From: UBA6059 sp040219045
GTDB lineage: Bacteria; Bacteroidota; Bacteroidia; Cytophagales; Cyclobacteriaceae
Length of the DNA: 64,000 nt
Direction: 5' to 3'
Assembly (NCBI GenBank): GCA_965229505.1
Contig: OZ245881.1
Coordinates: 2,294,001 to 2,358,000 of the forward strand
Position numbers and translations under genes: made by a program. Below, in pieces: positions 54,112 through 61,502 of this stretch (positions are counted from its first letter, which is position 1; each line of letters opens with the position of its first letter). The notes beneath the pieces are model-generated. The model was not told where the DNA came from. It searched no databases and saw only the letters and a program-made list of their open reading frames with translations.

Positions 54112-54147
54112 CCCTGATATATGAAAATCATATTTTCAATTTACGGG
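54112..54147. promoter_or_regulatory. Degenerate second palindrome abutting the ATPase start
   Basis: Starts CCCTGATATATGAAAAT and ends ATTTTCAATTTACGGG, with TGAAAAT-CAT-ATTTTCA at the centre: a weaker copy of the palindrome at 54049-54103. The ATPase start codon (54149) follows within 2 nt, so a protein bound here would block initiation. Operator function is inferred. Confidence 0.5.
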
Positions 54148-54148
54148 T

Positions 54149-55303
54149 ATGATTGATAGAATTCAGTATAAAGACAAGCTCGTGTATAGGCTCAGTAAGT
54201 ACCCTGTAACGGGAGTCATTGGGCCCAGGCAGGTTGGAAAGACTACCTTGGTGAAGCAACTGACCTTGACCAGAAAAGCAGTCTATATTGACTTGGAGTC
54301 TGATCAGGATCAAGTTAAACTTACCGATCCAGGTCTCTTCTTTAGATCTAATGCAGATAAGTGCATTATCCTTGATGAAATACAAAACCGTCAGGACCTC
54401 TTCGCCTTGATTCGATCAATAATTGACGAAGATCGTCGGCCGGGAAGGTTCGTGTTATTAGGCTCTGCTTCGCCTACACTCATGCGCAAAAGTGCTGACT
54501 CATTAGCTGGCCGTATTGCGTATGAAGAAATAAGTTCATTTGGTTTGACGGAGCTCGGTGCAAAAAGCCAGGAGCAGCTCTGGATCAGGGGCGGATTCCC
54601 CAATGCGTACTTGGCCGATGACTTAAGAGATAGTCTCGACTGGAGACAACAATTCGTTAAGACTTACATAGATCGCGATTTGCCAGCCTTGGGTCTGGAC
54701 ACCAACTCAAGGACACTTAATAATTTCTTGAGAATGCTAGCCTCGTCTGTTGGACAGCTATGGAATGCTTCCACTTTTTCAAAATCTCTGGGTGTGACTG
54801 CACCCACGGTGCGCAAGTACCTGAACTTTTTGGAGCAGGCATTTCTAGTCACTGTATTGGAGCCATATCATGTCAATATCAAGAAAAGACTGGTCAAGAC
54901 CCCCAAAGTATTTTTCAATGATACAGGAGTGCTCCACGCTCTGCTCAACCTCGAAGATCTCAAGGCCCTATCGGGAAATGTGGTTGTTGGTAGCAGTTGG
55001 GAGAATTTCGTAGTAAGACAGCTCATACAATCACTAGGAGATCAATATGAGTACTGCTTCTACCGTACCCATGAAGGTGCTGAAATTGATCTGCTTTTGC
55101 TCGAGAATAATCAGCCTGTCATTTCAGTAGAGATCAAATATAGCAACGCTCCAAAGCTGACTAAAGGTTACCTTAATGCTATAGAAGATGTAGACACAGT
55201 AAGGAATTTCGTGGTAACACCCAGTAGTGATCATTTCCCAGTGCACTCAAAAGTAGAAGTCATTAATCTATGGGATTTGATCAATTTACTTAGCCAAAAG
55301 TAG
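54149..55303 (+). CDS. AAA-14/DUF4143 ATPase
   Basis: 384 residues. Walker A is VIGPRQVGKTTLVKQL (residues about 22-37), Walker B CIILDEIQNRQDLF, and the sensor GRFVLLGSASPTLM. The DUF4143 C-terminal part contains FVKTYIDRDLPALG, TAPTVRKYLNFLEQAFLV (winged-helix-like) and a PD-(D/E)xK-like end: SSWENFVVRQLIQSLG, then GAEIDLLLLENNQPVISVEI (E...D...ExK pattern, with K next). Such ATPases are very common in bacteria and archaea, with unknown role. Two palindromes precede it. Confidence 0.88.
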   Translation: MIDRIQYKDKLVYRLSKYPVTGVIGPRQVGKTTLVKQLTLTRKAVYIDLESDQDQVKLTDPGLFFRSNADKCIILDEIQNRQDLFALIRSIIDEDRRPGRFVLLGSASPTLMRKSADSLAGRIAYEEISSFGLTELGAKSQEQLWIRGGFPNAYLADDLRDSLDWRQQFVKTYIDRDLPALGLDTNSRTLNNFLRMLASSVGQLWNASTFSKSLGVTAPTVRKYLNFLEQAFLVTVLEPYHVNIKKRLVKTPKVFFNDTGVLHALLNLEDLKALSGNVVVGSSWENFVVRQLIQSLGDQYEYCFYRTHEGAEIDLLLLENNQPVISVEIKYSNAPKLTKGYLNAIEDVDTVRNFVVTPSSDHFPVHSKVEVINLWDLINLLSQK

Positions 55304-55410
55304 CATTCGCGACCTATCTGCATTGAAATCTCCCCACTCACGGAATGGTTGATTCCGGTAGGTGTGACTTTTACTATCTTCCGAGAGTCAAATTCTAAAA
55401 ACCCCGAAGG

Positions 55411-56625
55411 ATGAGCTTAACAAAAGACTACAAAGGATATCAGTCATTCCAATACCTGGAAAAAGATGTCGACTATAAATATTTCCCTCTGGCCAGGGAG
55501 GTCGAAAGAGTCAACTCGACCAAGGTGCCCCTATCAGAGGCTGAGGAGGCACGTGCAAAGGCCTTTATTGAAAACAATATACTTATCTCCATGCATGAGC
55601 ATCTTGGTGTTTTTCCGGATGATATCATGCAGACGCCAGCCTATGTCAAGGAAGGTCGCATGGCCACAAGTTTTGAAGGACTTGCAGCTTCGCACTGGGA
55701 CTGTGTCTTTGACAACCTGATGGATGGTGTATGCCAGATTCACTCAAAGGGTGGCTGGAAATGGAGCGAGGTGACCCATGATCTGGGCATGCGCCTTTGC
55801 GATATTGCACATCAGGATTTTGTGATTCATGCACGGACGGTTGAGGACATCCTCAGAGCACACAGGGAAAACAAGATGGCCTGGGTGGCAAGCATGGAAG
55901 GTGCCATGATGATCGAGAATGAGCTGGATAGAATTGATCTGCTATATGGGTTTGGTGTTCGCCTGCTTGGCATCACCTACAGCGAGTCTAACGCCCTGGG
56001 CTCTGGATTGAAAGAAGATAATGACGGAGGCCTGACCAAGTTTGGTAAGAGAGCCGTGGAGCGAATGAATAAAGTGGGTATGCTCATCGACTGCTCTCAC
56101 ACAGGAGACCAAACCGCACTGGATACCATAGCACATAGCAGCAAGCCTATCGTACTCAGCCATATAGGGGCAAAGGCACTTTGGAATACCAATCGCATGG
56201 CGCCAGACGATGTGCTCAAGGCATGTGCTGATAAAGGAGGGGTCATCGGCATGGAAGCGGCTCCTCATACGACATTGACACCCTCTAAGCGCGTACACAA
56301 TCTGGATGCGGTGATGGAGCACTTCGAGTACATCAAGGATATGGTGGGTATCGATCACGTGTCATTTGGTCCGGATACACTCTATGGTGACCATGTAGGG
56401 CTCCATACGGCCTACACCGCAGCACTTTCTCTCAAGGAGTCTAAAGGCAAAGACATACCCGGGATGGAATATACGCCTGTGGAGTTTGTTGATGGATTGG
56501 AGAATCCAACGGAGGGTTCATACAACATCGTCCGTTGGTTGATTAAACATGGCTACAGCGATCAGGACATGGCGAAGGTGATGGGTACCAATACACTTCG
56601 AGTCCTCAAGGAGGTATGGGCCTGA
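55411..56625 (+). CDS. M19-family dipeptidase
   Basis: 404 residues of the renal/membrane dipeptidase family, without a signal peptide. Zinc-site candidates: ISMHEHLGVFPDD (His-x-His in place of the usual His-x-Asp), the bridging Glu in AWVASMEGAMM, IDCSHTGDQT and IVLSHIGAKAL. DHVSFGPDTLYGDHVG is the C-terminal block with the conserved Asp. Expected to hydrolyse dipeptides with a C-terminal D- or L-residue. It overlaps the next gene by 10 bp. Confidence 0.86.
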   Translation: MSLTKDYKGYQSFQYLEKDVDYKYFPLAREVERVNSTKVPLSEAEEARAKAFIENNILISMHEHLGVFPDDIMQTPAYVKEGRMATSFEGLAASHWDCVFDNLMDGVCQIHSKGGWKWSEVTHDLGMRLCDIAHQDFVIHARTVEDILRAHRENKMAWVASMEGAMMIENELDRIDLLYGFGVRLLGITYSESNALGSGLKEDNDGGLTKFGKRAVERMNKVGMLIDCSHTGDQTALDTIAHSSKPIVLSHIGAKALWNTNRMAPDDVLKACADKGGVIGMEAAPHTTLTPSKRVHNLDAVMEHFEYIKDMVGIDHVSFGPDTLYGDHVGLHTAYTAALSLKESKGKDIPGMEYTPVEFVDGLENPTEGSYNIVRWLIKHGYSDQDMAKVMGTNTLRVLKEVWA

Positions 56626-57260
56626 CAAGAAGTATTTGGTTGTTGGTATTTGGTTGTTGGATTTCTAGTGGAGTCCTTGGACAGGGGATCACTGAAAGGT
56701 TTGATGCCAATATCAAGCTGCTAGATGAGCACTCCGCTATCGTTACGACCACTATTGCGGTAGCACCGGATAGTGGAGTGTCGATGCTGCCACTGCAAGC
56801 CATCAAATATGAGAATGCCTCCATCACGGCTGCTAAGGTCGATGGTCAAGCTGCTGAAATAATTGATTATAACCATCTCTGGAAGATTGAGCAATATGAT
56901 TTTTCCGGTAGGTCTGTCAACCTGGAATATGAGGTGCAATGGGAGGGCGATGAGGTGGTCATTCCGATCCTGTATGTGCCATGGAAGGCACAGGATACCG
57001 AGGAGGGTAAGATGGTGGTGAGGATATCGCTACCGCAAAACCTGTTCATCGGCAATCATTTTCCTGATGTGGAATTCAGTCAAGCTCCAGACGGAGTTTA
57101 CTCGTTTGACTTGCCGGTGGTGACATCATTGGTGAAGTTTGATTTGCGCCAGGATGATGACTTCTATATTTCGGGTACGACAGTTGTCGACTTTTTCATT
57201 GTATTCTTACTTGCCGGCCTTGGCATATTTGGCTGGCAAAGACGAAAAATGCTGATCTGA
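56616..57260 (+). CDS. Signal-anchored periplasmic protein of unknown function
   Basis: 214 residues. A signal peptide (SIWLLVFGCWISSGVLGQG) and a C-terminal transmembrane helix (VDFFIVFLLAGLGIFGW) followed by basic QRRKM bracket a beta-rich periplasmic domain of about 160 residues. No family was recognised. It sits between the M19 dipeptidase and the symporter, overlapping both neighbours by a few bases, so it likely belongs to a peptide or amino-acid uptake operon. Confidence 0.75.
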   Translation: MGLTRSIWLLVFGCWISSGVLGQGITERFDANIKLLDEHSAIVTTTIAVAPDSGVSMLPLQAIKYENASITAAKVDGQAAEIIDYNHLWKIEQYDFSGRSVNLEYEVQWEGDEVVIPILYVPWKAQDTEEGKMVVRISLPQNLFIGNHFPDVEFSQAPDGVYSFDLPVVTSLVKFDLRQDDDFYISGTTVVDFFIVFLLAGLGIFGWQRRKMLI

Positions 57261-57355
57261 TGGGTGTAATATTCTGGGGCTTGTTTGTGGTGCTAGGGTC
57301 CATCGTTGTGGGCTACATGATATGGATGTACCTAACGGAAAAGCGTAACCCATGA
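57260..57355 (+). CDS. 31-residue membrane protein, symporter accessory candidate
   Basis: ATG at 57260 opens MGVIFWGLFVVLGSIVVGYM and continues IWMYLTEKRNP to TGA at 57353-57355. A single hydrophobic helix (residues about 3-26) is followed by a short basic tail. The start overlaps the preceding stop by 1 nt and the end overlaps the symporter start by ATGA, so it is flanked by tight coupling on both sides. Small accessory proteins before sodium:solute symporters are known in other bacteria, and this fits the same layout. Translation is inferred from position and codon order. Confidence 0.72.
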   Translation: MGVIFWGLFVVLGSIVVGYMIWMYLTEKRNP

Positions 57356-58785
57356 CGGTCCAACTGCTCATATTCTTTCTCTATTTCGCCGTGGTTTTCG
57401 CCATTGGCTGGTACAGTATGCGCGCTACCGCAAACGAGTCAGACTATTGGATTGCTGGTGGCAAGCTGGGCTGGGGTGTCGGTGGGGCTACCATGGCCGC
57501 AACCCATACCAGTGCAGGCACCTTTATTGGCACCATCGGAGTGATCTACGAAGTGGGCTGGTCCTTCACGTGGGTGCTGATTTCCATTCCTTTGTCTTAT
57601 TGGTTTATGGTGGCTGTATTGGCGCCTCGCTTCACTAAAGTGAAAGAACTCACCCTTCCAGCATTCCTACAAAGAAGATACAACAGTAAGATGGCCAGAG
57701 GTGTTGGGGCCGTGATCATCCTCATTGCGACGGTGGTTTACATCCAGGCCCAGATCGTAGCGGGTGGATTAGTGGCCAATATTGTTTTTGGTATACCCAC
57801 GACCCAAGGCATGGTGATTTTTACGATCATTCTGCTAGTCTACACTGTCATTGGTGGGATGCTGGCGGTGGCCTATACGGACTTCTTGCAGATGGTGATC
57901 ATGGTATTAGGCACGGTGGTCTCTGTCCCGATTGCCATCCATCACTTCGGCGGGCTGGACAATATGCTCAATGCCGTCGAGGCTGTAAAGCCTTTGACAT
58001 TTCAATGGGGAGGATTCCCAACTAGCCTATTAATCACCATGAGTTTAGCGTTCTTTCTTGGATCAGTGGCCACACCGGAAAAAGTAGTGCGTCTCTATGC
58101 GATGAAGGATATGAAGACGATACGCAAAGGCATCCTAATGACCATTATACTGGTGACAGGGATCAATCTACTCGTATTTTTCCTTGGCCTGGCGGCTATG
58201 GCATTGTTCCCTTTGCTGCCTACGGGTGATTTGTCTATGCCTGTGATAGCACGGGCTGTCCTGCCTACTTTCATCGGCACGATCATGCTGGCTGCTCTGA
58301 CCTCTGCAATGATGTCCACAGTGGACTCACTCCTTTTAGTAGCTGGATCGGCACTATCGGAAGATATTTATCAGAATCTGGTTCACAGCAAGGCTACCGA
58401 GGAAAGAAGACTGCAAGTCGCTCGAATTGGCATTTTCACTGTGGGTATTATTCCACTATTCCTTGTCCTGACTGGTGTGGGAGAGGGAGAGCTGATTCAG
58501 TTCATCGTGGTGCTGTTCACGGCCATCATGGCCGCCGGCTTCTTTACCCCTGTCGTTGGGGGTATTCTCTGGAAGCGCGCCACCAAAGCCGGTGCTATCT
58601 CCTCCATGATCGGCGGGGTGGTGGTCACAGGACTTTGGAAAGCTTTCGGAGATCCGCTGATCTACCCTGTACTACCAGGCTTTATGGTGAGCATCACGCT
58701 TTACGTAGTGGTAAGCCTGGTCACCAGGCCCCCAGGTGAGGAGAGCTGGGGAGTTTATTTTAATGAAGAGTCTGATAGAGGCTGA
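57352..58785 (+). CDS. Sodium:solute symporter (SSS family)
   Basis: 477 residues with about 12-13 transmembrane helices. SSS-family blocks: YWIAGGKLGWGVGGATMAAT, HTSAGTFIGTIGVIYEVGWS, the long YTVIGGMLAVAYTDFLQMVI and LTSAMMSTVDSLLLVAGSAL (sodium-site helix 8). Substrate is likely a carboxylate, amino acid or sugar; it cannot be chosen from sequence. Preceded by the 31-residue ORF and an M19 dipeptidase, which hints at peptide-derived substrates. It overlaps the convergent thioredoxin gene by 31 bp. Confidence 0.92.
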   Translation: MTVQLLIFFLYFAVVFAIGWYSMRATANESDYWIAGGKLGWGVGGATMAATHTSAGTFIGTIGVIYEVGWSFTWVLISIPLSYWFMVAVLAPRFTKVKELTLPAFLQRRYNSKMARGVGAVIILIATVVYIQAQIVAGGLVANIVFGIPTTQGMVIFTIILLVYTVIGGMLAVAYTDFLQMVIMVLGTVVSVPIAIHHFGGLDNMLNAVEAVKPLTFQWGGFPTSLLITMSLAFFLGSVATPEKVVRLYAMKDMKTIRKGILMTIILVTGINLLVFFLGLAAMALFPLLPTGDLSMPVIARAVLPTFIGTIMLAALTSAMMSTVDSLLLVAGSALSEDIYQNLVHSKATEERRLQVARIGIFTVGIIPLFLVLTGVGEGELIQFIVVLFTAIMAAGFFTPVVGGILWKRATKAGAISSMIGGVVVTGLWKAFGDPLIYPVLPGFMVSITLYVVVSLVTRPPGEESWGVYFNEESDRG

Positions 58786-60386
58786 AGATTAGAGCCAATT
58801 AATCTATCAAGCCTTGGGTCGCTTGGCCTAAAGGTATTATTGGAGATAATTCTGCCATTTGCGCTGACTAGTGTGTAATGTGGTATCCCATTGATCTTGT
58901 ATGAATTGTTAAGCTTCTTTGGCCACTCATCTGCTGCGAAGAGATGCTGTCCTGGCATGGACTTCTCTTTAATGGTTTTTAGCCAATTTGTCTTTTTGCA
59001 CTGAATACAAATGTTAATGATCTCAAAGGGTTCTGAGCCATATTTAGTCGCTAATTTCTTTTCATCAGGTAGTTGGGCTAGACATGGCTTGCACCATGGC
59101 GCCCAAAAGTTTAGCAATAGCAGTTTGCCTTGATAATCTTGGATTGATAGAAATTTTTCCTCTGGAGTTTCCAGATAGAAGTAGGGGGCTTGAACTCCAT
59201 CCTTAAGGTTTTCTTTTGGCTCAAATTCGTTATCCAATACAGCTAGATAGGGATTATCAGAAAATTCAGATTTGTAGTGTAGAAGTGCTATTCGCGCTTC
59301 CTGATAATCTGAATGCCCTATTTCGATCTGCGCCTGTGAAATCAGAAATAAATTGAAGTTCTCCTGACCTACAAGTGGTTTGAGCTTGTCGATTTCATTA
59401 AACCATGTTTGTCTCTTAGCGATCGAGAATAAACTATCCCGATGCGCGGATTCAGTTATATTCAGGGAGTCGGTTATGAAAGAAAACATTGCTGAATCTT
59501 GCTTGGCTCGAATTAGGTCAATAAAGCCTGGAATTTTCATGTTCCAGGACCGCACATAGTTGTGGTAGGCAACATTTGAAAGAAAAAAGGGATAGTAGAA
59601 GGTATATCGGCCATACGGGTTGCCCATCTCCATCTCTTTCATGAAATCATAGTAATCATCAGAAGTCTTGACTACACTTCCAATTTGAAACTCTCTAAAC
59701 CCTGGTTGCTTGATTTTACTCTCTAAGGCCTTATAGCTGATGGCAGCCTTTTCTGTTTGGTAGAATAATTCGCTCAGTTGCGCCACTTGATTCATTGAAT
59801 CAAGGAACCGGAATTCTAAATGCATCAAGGAATCTGTGCTCGCCGCAAATTTTTCAAGACTAACAGATGAGTTGTTAGCTATTCTTGCGAAGACCATAGG
59901 ATTGAAACGCTTGGACTTTTGAGTGATGTAGTAATTCTCAAGGGCATATTTTCCTTCGAACTCTAGCGCAGTAGTTGAGTTCTCACTACCGTAGTGTTTT
60001 ATTTTTTCATGTTTGAGAGACTTGTGGATCTTTTTAATTCGAACTGTCAGAGTATCATCATAGTAGAGATATAACTCCTGATTGTCTCGCTGGATGGCAA
60101 TCGTGTATACCTGTGGAATGGGTATATCGTAGATTAATAAGGTGTCTTTTGTGGCTTTTAGTTTAACGGATTTTATATCTGGTACCCGGGTAGTTGTGCC
60201 GTACAAGGCCGGGTATAGCCGTTCTATTTCTACTGAATCTTGTGCTTCATTTATAAAATGCACATAAGCCTTTCCATGTGGCTTAAAGTCAGGAAGTTTA
60301 ACTGATAATGAGGTTGCTTGTTGCTTTTCTTGTTGACAGCCCGCCAGCGTAATCATAGCAATTAACGCCAAAAATTGATTCTTCAT
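58755..60386 (-). CDS. Thioredoxin-domain lipoprotein, TlpA-like
   Basis: 543 residues from the ATG at 60386, giving the lipoprotein signal KNQFLALIAMITLAGC. N-terminal beta-rich domain (about 20-130), central helical region (about 150-390) and a C-terminal thioredoxin fold with LLLNFWAPWCKPCLAQLPDE (CKPC active site near residue 435) and the cis-Pro segment INGIPHYTLV. Lipoproteins of this build are thought to reduce periplasmic disulfides, for example in cytochrome c maturation or polysaccharide-utilisation systems. GC is lower than its neighbours. Confidence 0.88.
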   Translation of the reverse strand: MKNQFLALIAMITLAGCQQEKQQATSLSVKLPDFKPHGKAYVHFINEAQDSVEIERLYPALYGTTTRVPDIKSVKLKATKDTLLIYDIPIPQVYTIAIQRDNQELYLYYDDTLTVRIKKIHKSLKHEKIKHYGSENSTTALEFEGKYALENYYITQKSKRFNPMVFARIANNSSVSLEKFAASTDSLMHLEFRFLDSMNQVAQLSELFYQTEKAAISYKALESKIKQPGFREFQIGSVVKTSDDYYDFMKEMEMGNPYGRYTFYYPFFLSNVAYHNYVRSWNMKIPGFIDLIRAKQDSAMFSFITDSLNITESAHRDSLFSIAKRQTWFNEIDKLKPLVGQENFNLFLISQAQIEIGHSDYQEARIALLHYKSEFSDNPYLAVLDNEFEPKENLKDGVQAPYFYLETPEEKFLSIQDYQGKLLLLNFWAPWCKPCLAQLPDEKKLATKYGSEPFEIINICIQCKKTNWLKTIKEKSMPGQHLFAADEWPKKLNNSYKINGIPHYTLVSANGRIISNNTFRPSDPRLDRLIGSNLQPLSDSSLK

Positions 60387-60464
60387 GGCACATAACTTTA
60401 AAACATGAATATAGCAGGACATTTCGTTTTGTCAAATTATCAAATGTTATCATATTGATGATCG

Positions 60465-60761
60465 ATGAATTGGATCAACATTTTACTGGGCACTTTCCTT
60501 TTCTTGGGAAGTTTCCTAAGGATAGGACTTAATGCCCATATTTACAATCAACTTCATGGTACAAACAAAAGGCTGTTTGTCACGAAAGACGAACCAGGTG
60601 GTGGTGAGGATGAGTCGGTTGAGTCGTTTCTTTTCTTAATGTACTGCCTGCTGGCGATCATATGGTTTCGCTACGATAGGCAACTGATTGTCCATGCACT
60701 CTGTAGCAATTTGCTCGGTGTACTCTCCCTTGCAGCGACTATTTTCTTGCAGATCAGTTGA
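60465..60761 (+). CDS. Small two-helix membrane protein
   Basis: 98 residues with hydrophobic stretches INILLGTFLFLGSFLRIGL (3-22), FLFLMYCLLAIIWF (about 55-68) and LCSNLLGVLSLAATIFLQI (about 78-97). A charged loop with DEPGGGEDESVES lies between. No family recognised. It precedes the pseudouridine synthase by 32 nt. Confidence 0.6.
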   Translation: MNWINILLGTFLFLGSFLRIGLNAHIYNQLHGTNKRLFVTKDEPGGGEDESVESFLFLMYCLLAIIWFRYDRQLIVHALCSNLLGVLSLAATIFLQIS

Positions 60762-60793
60762 TAACGCCCTGGAATCCATGTTGATTTGCCCCG

Positions 60794-61396
60794 ATGGCGC
60801 AAAAATTTCTCTACTTCATTATTCATAAACCTTATAAGGTGCTCAGTCAGTTCACTGACGAAGATGGCAACCTTGGGCTGGGCTCTATTTTTGATCTGCC
60901 CAGGGACATTTACCCGGTAGGGCGCCTTGACCTGGATAGTGAAGGGCTGCTGCTGTTGACCAATGATCGCAAGCTCAATCATAAGCTGCTTGATCCTAAG
61001 TTTAGCCATTGGCGGAAGTACTGGGTGCAGGTAGAAGGCGAGCCAAACGCAGAGGCGCTAGACAAGCTGAGGTCGGGCGTTGAGATCAACTTAAAGGGTA
61101 AGAAGCACACGACCCTGCCTGCCCGTGTGTCGGTAGTGGAGCCTACCGGAATAGTAGAACGAGATCCACCCGTTAACTACGGTAAGCACCCTGTAACTAG
61201 TTGGTGGCAAATAGAACTCCATGAGGGCAAAAACAGACAAGTAAGGCGCATGTTTGCTGGTGTTGGTCACCCCGTATTGCGACTCGTTCGCGTGGGGATA
61301 GAAGACCTGTCGCTCTTTCCGCTGCTAAGTGGTGAGATTAGCCAGATTTCACCAAAAGTCTTGCACAGGAAACTGTTTGGATCGCAGGCTTCTTAG
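60794..61396 (+). CDS. rRNA pseudouridine synthase, RluE/RsuA type
   Basis: 200 residues. The catalytic Asp is in PVGRLDLDSEGLLLLTND (about residues 41-58), and LHEGKNRQVRRMFAGVGHPV, LRLVRVGIEDL is the second conserved block. No S4 domain precedes the catalytic core, which fits RluE (23S rRNA U2457 in E. coli) better than RsuA or RluB. Target position is inferred. Confidence 0.88.
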   Translation: MAQKFLYFIIHKPYKVLSQFTDEDGNLGLGSIFDLPRDIYPVGRLDLDSEGLLLLTNDRKLNHKLLDPKFSHWRKYWVQVEGEPNAEALDKLRSGVEINLKGKKHTTLPARVSVVEPTGIVERDPPVNYGKHPVTSWWQIELHEGKNRQVRRMFAGVGHPVLRLVRVGIEDLSLFPLLSGEISQISPKVLHRKLFGSQAS

Positions 61397-61433
61397 AAAC
61401 CAGAGAGTTTGCTTTGCGAAGCAAAAAATATTG

Positions 61434-61458
61434 ACCCAAGGCTTGGGTTCTTAGCTTT
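61434..61458 (+). terminator. Weak terminator-like hairpin after the pseudouridine synthase gene
   Basis: ACCCAA-GGC-TTGGGT (61434-61448) is followed by TCTTAGCTTT. A second hairpin, TTTGCTT-TGCG-AAGCAAA, lies just upstream (61408-61425). Neither has a full T-run. Confidence 0.4.
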
Positions 61459-61502
61459 AATGAATAAACTTATTACCAGAAATTCCATTTAACCTGCTGA
61501 CT

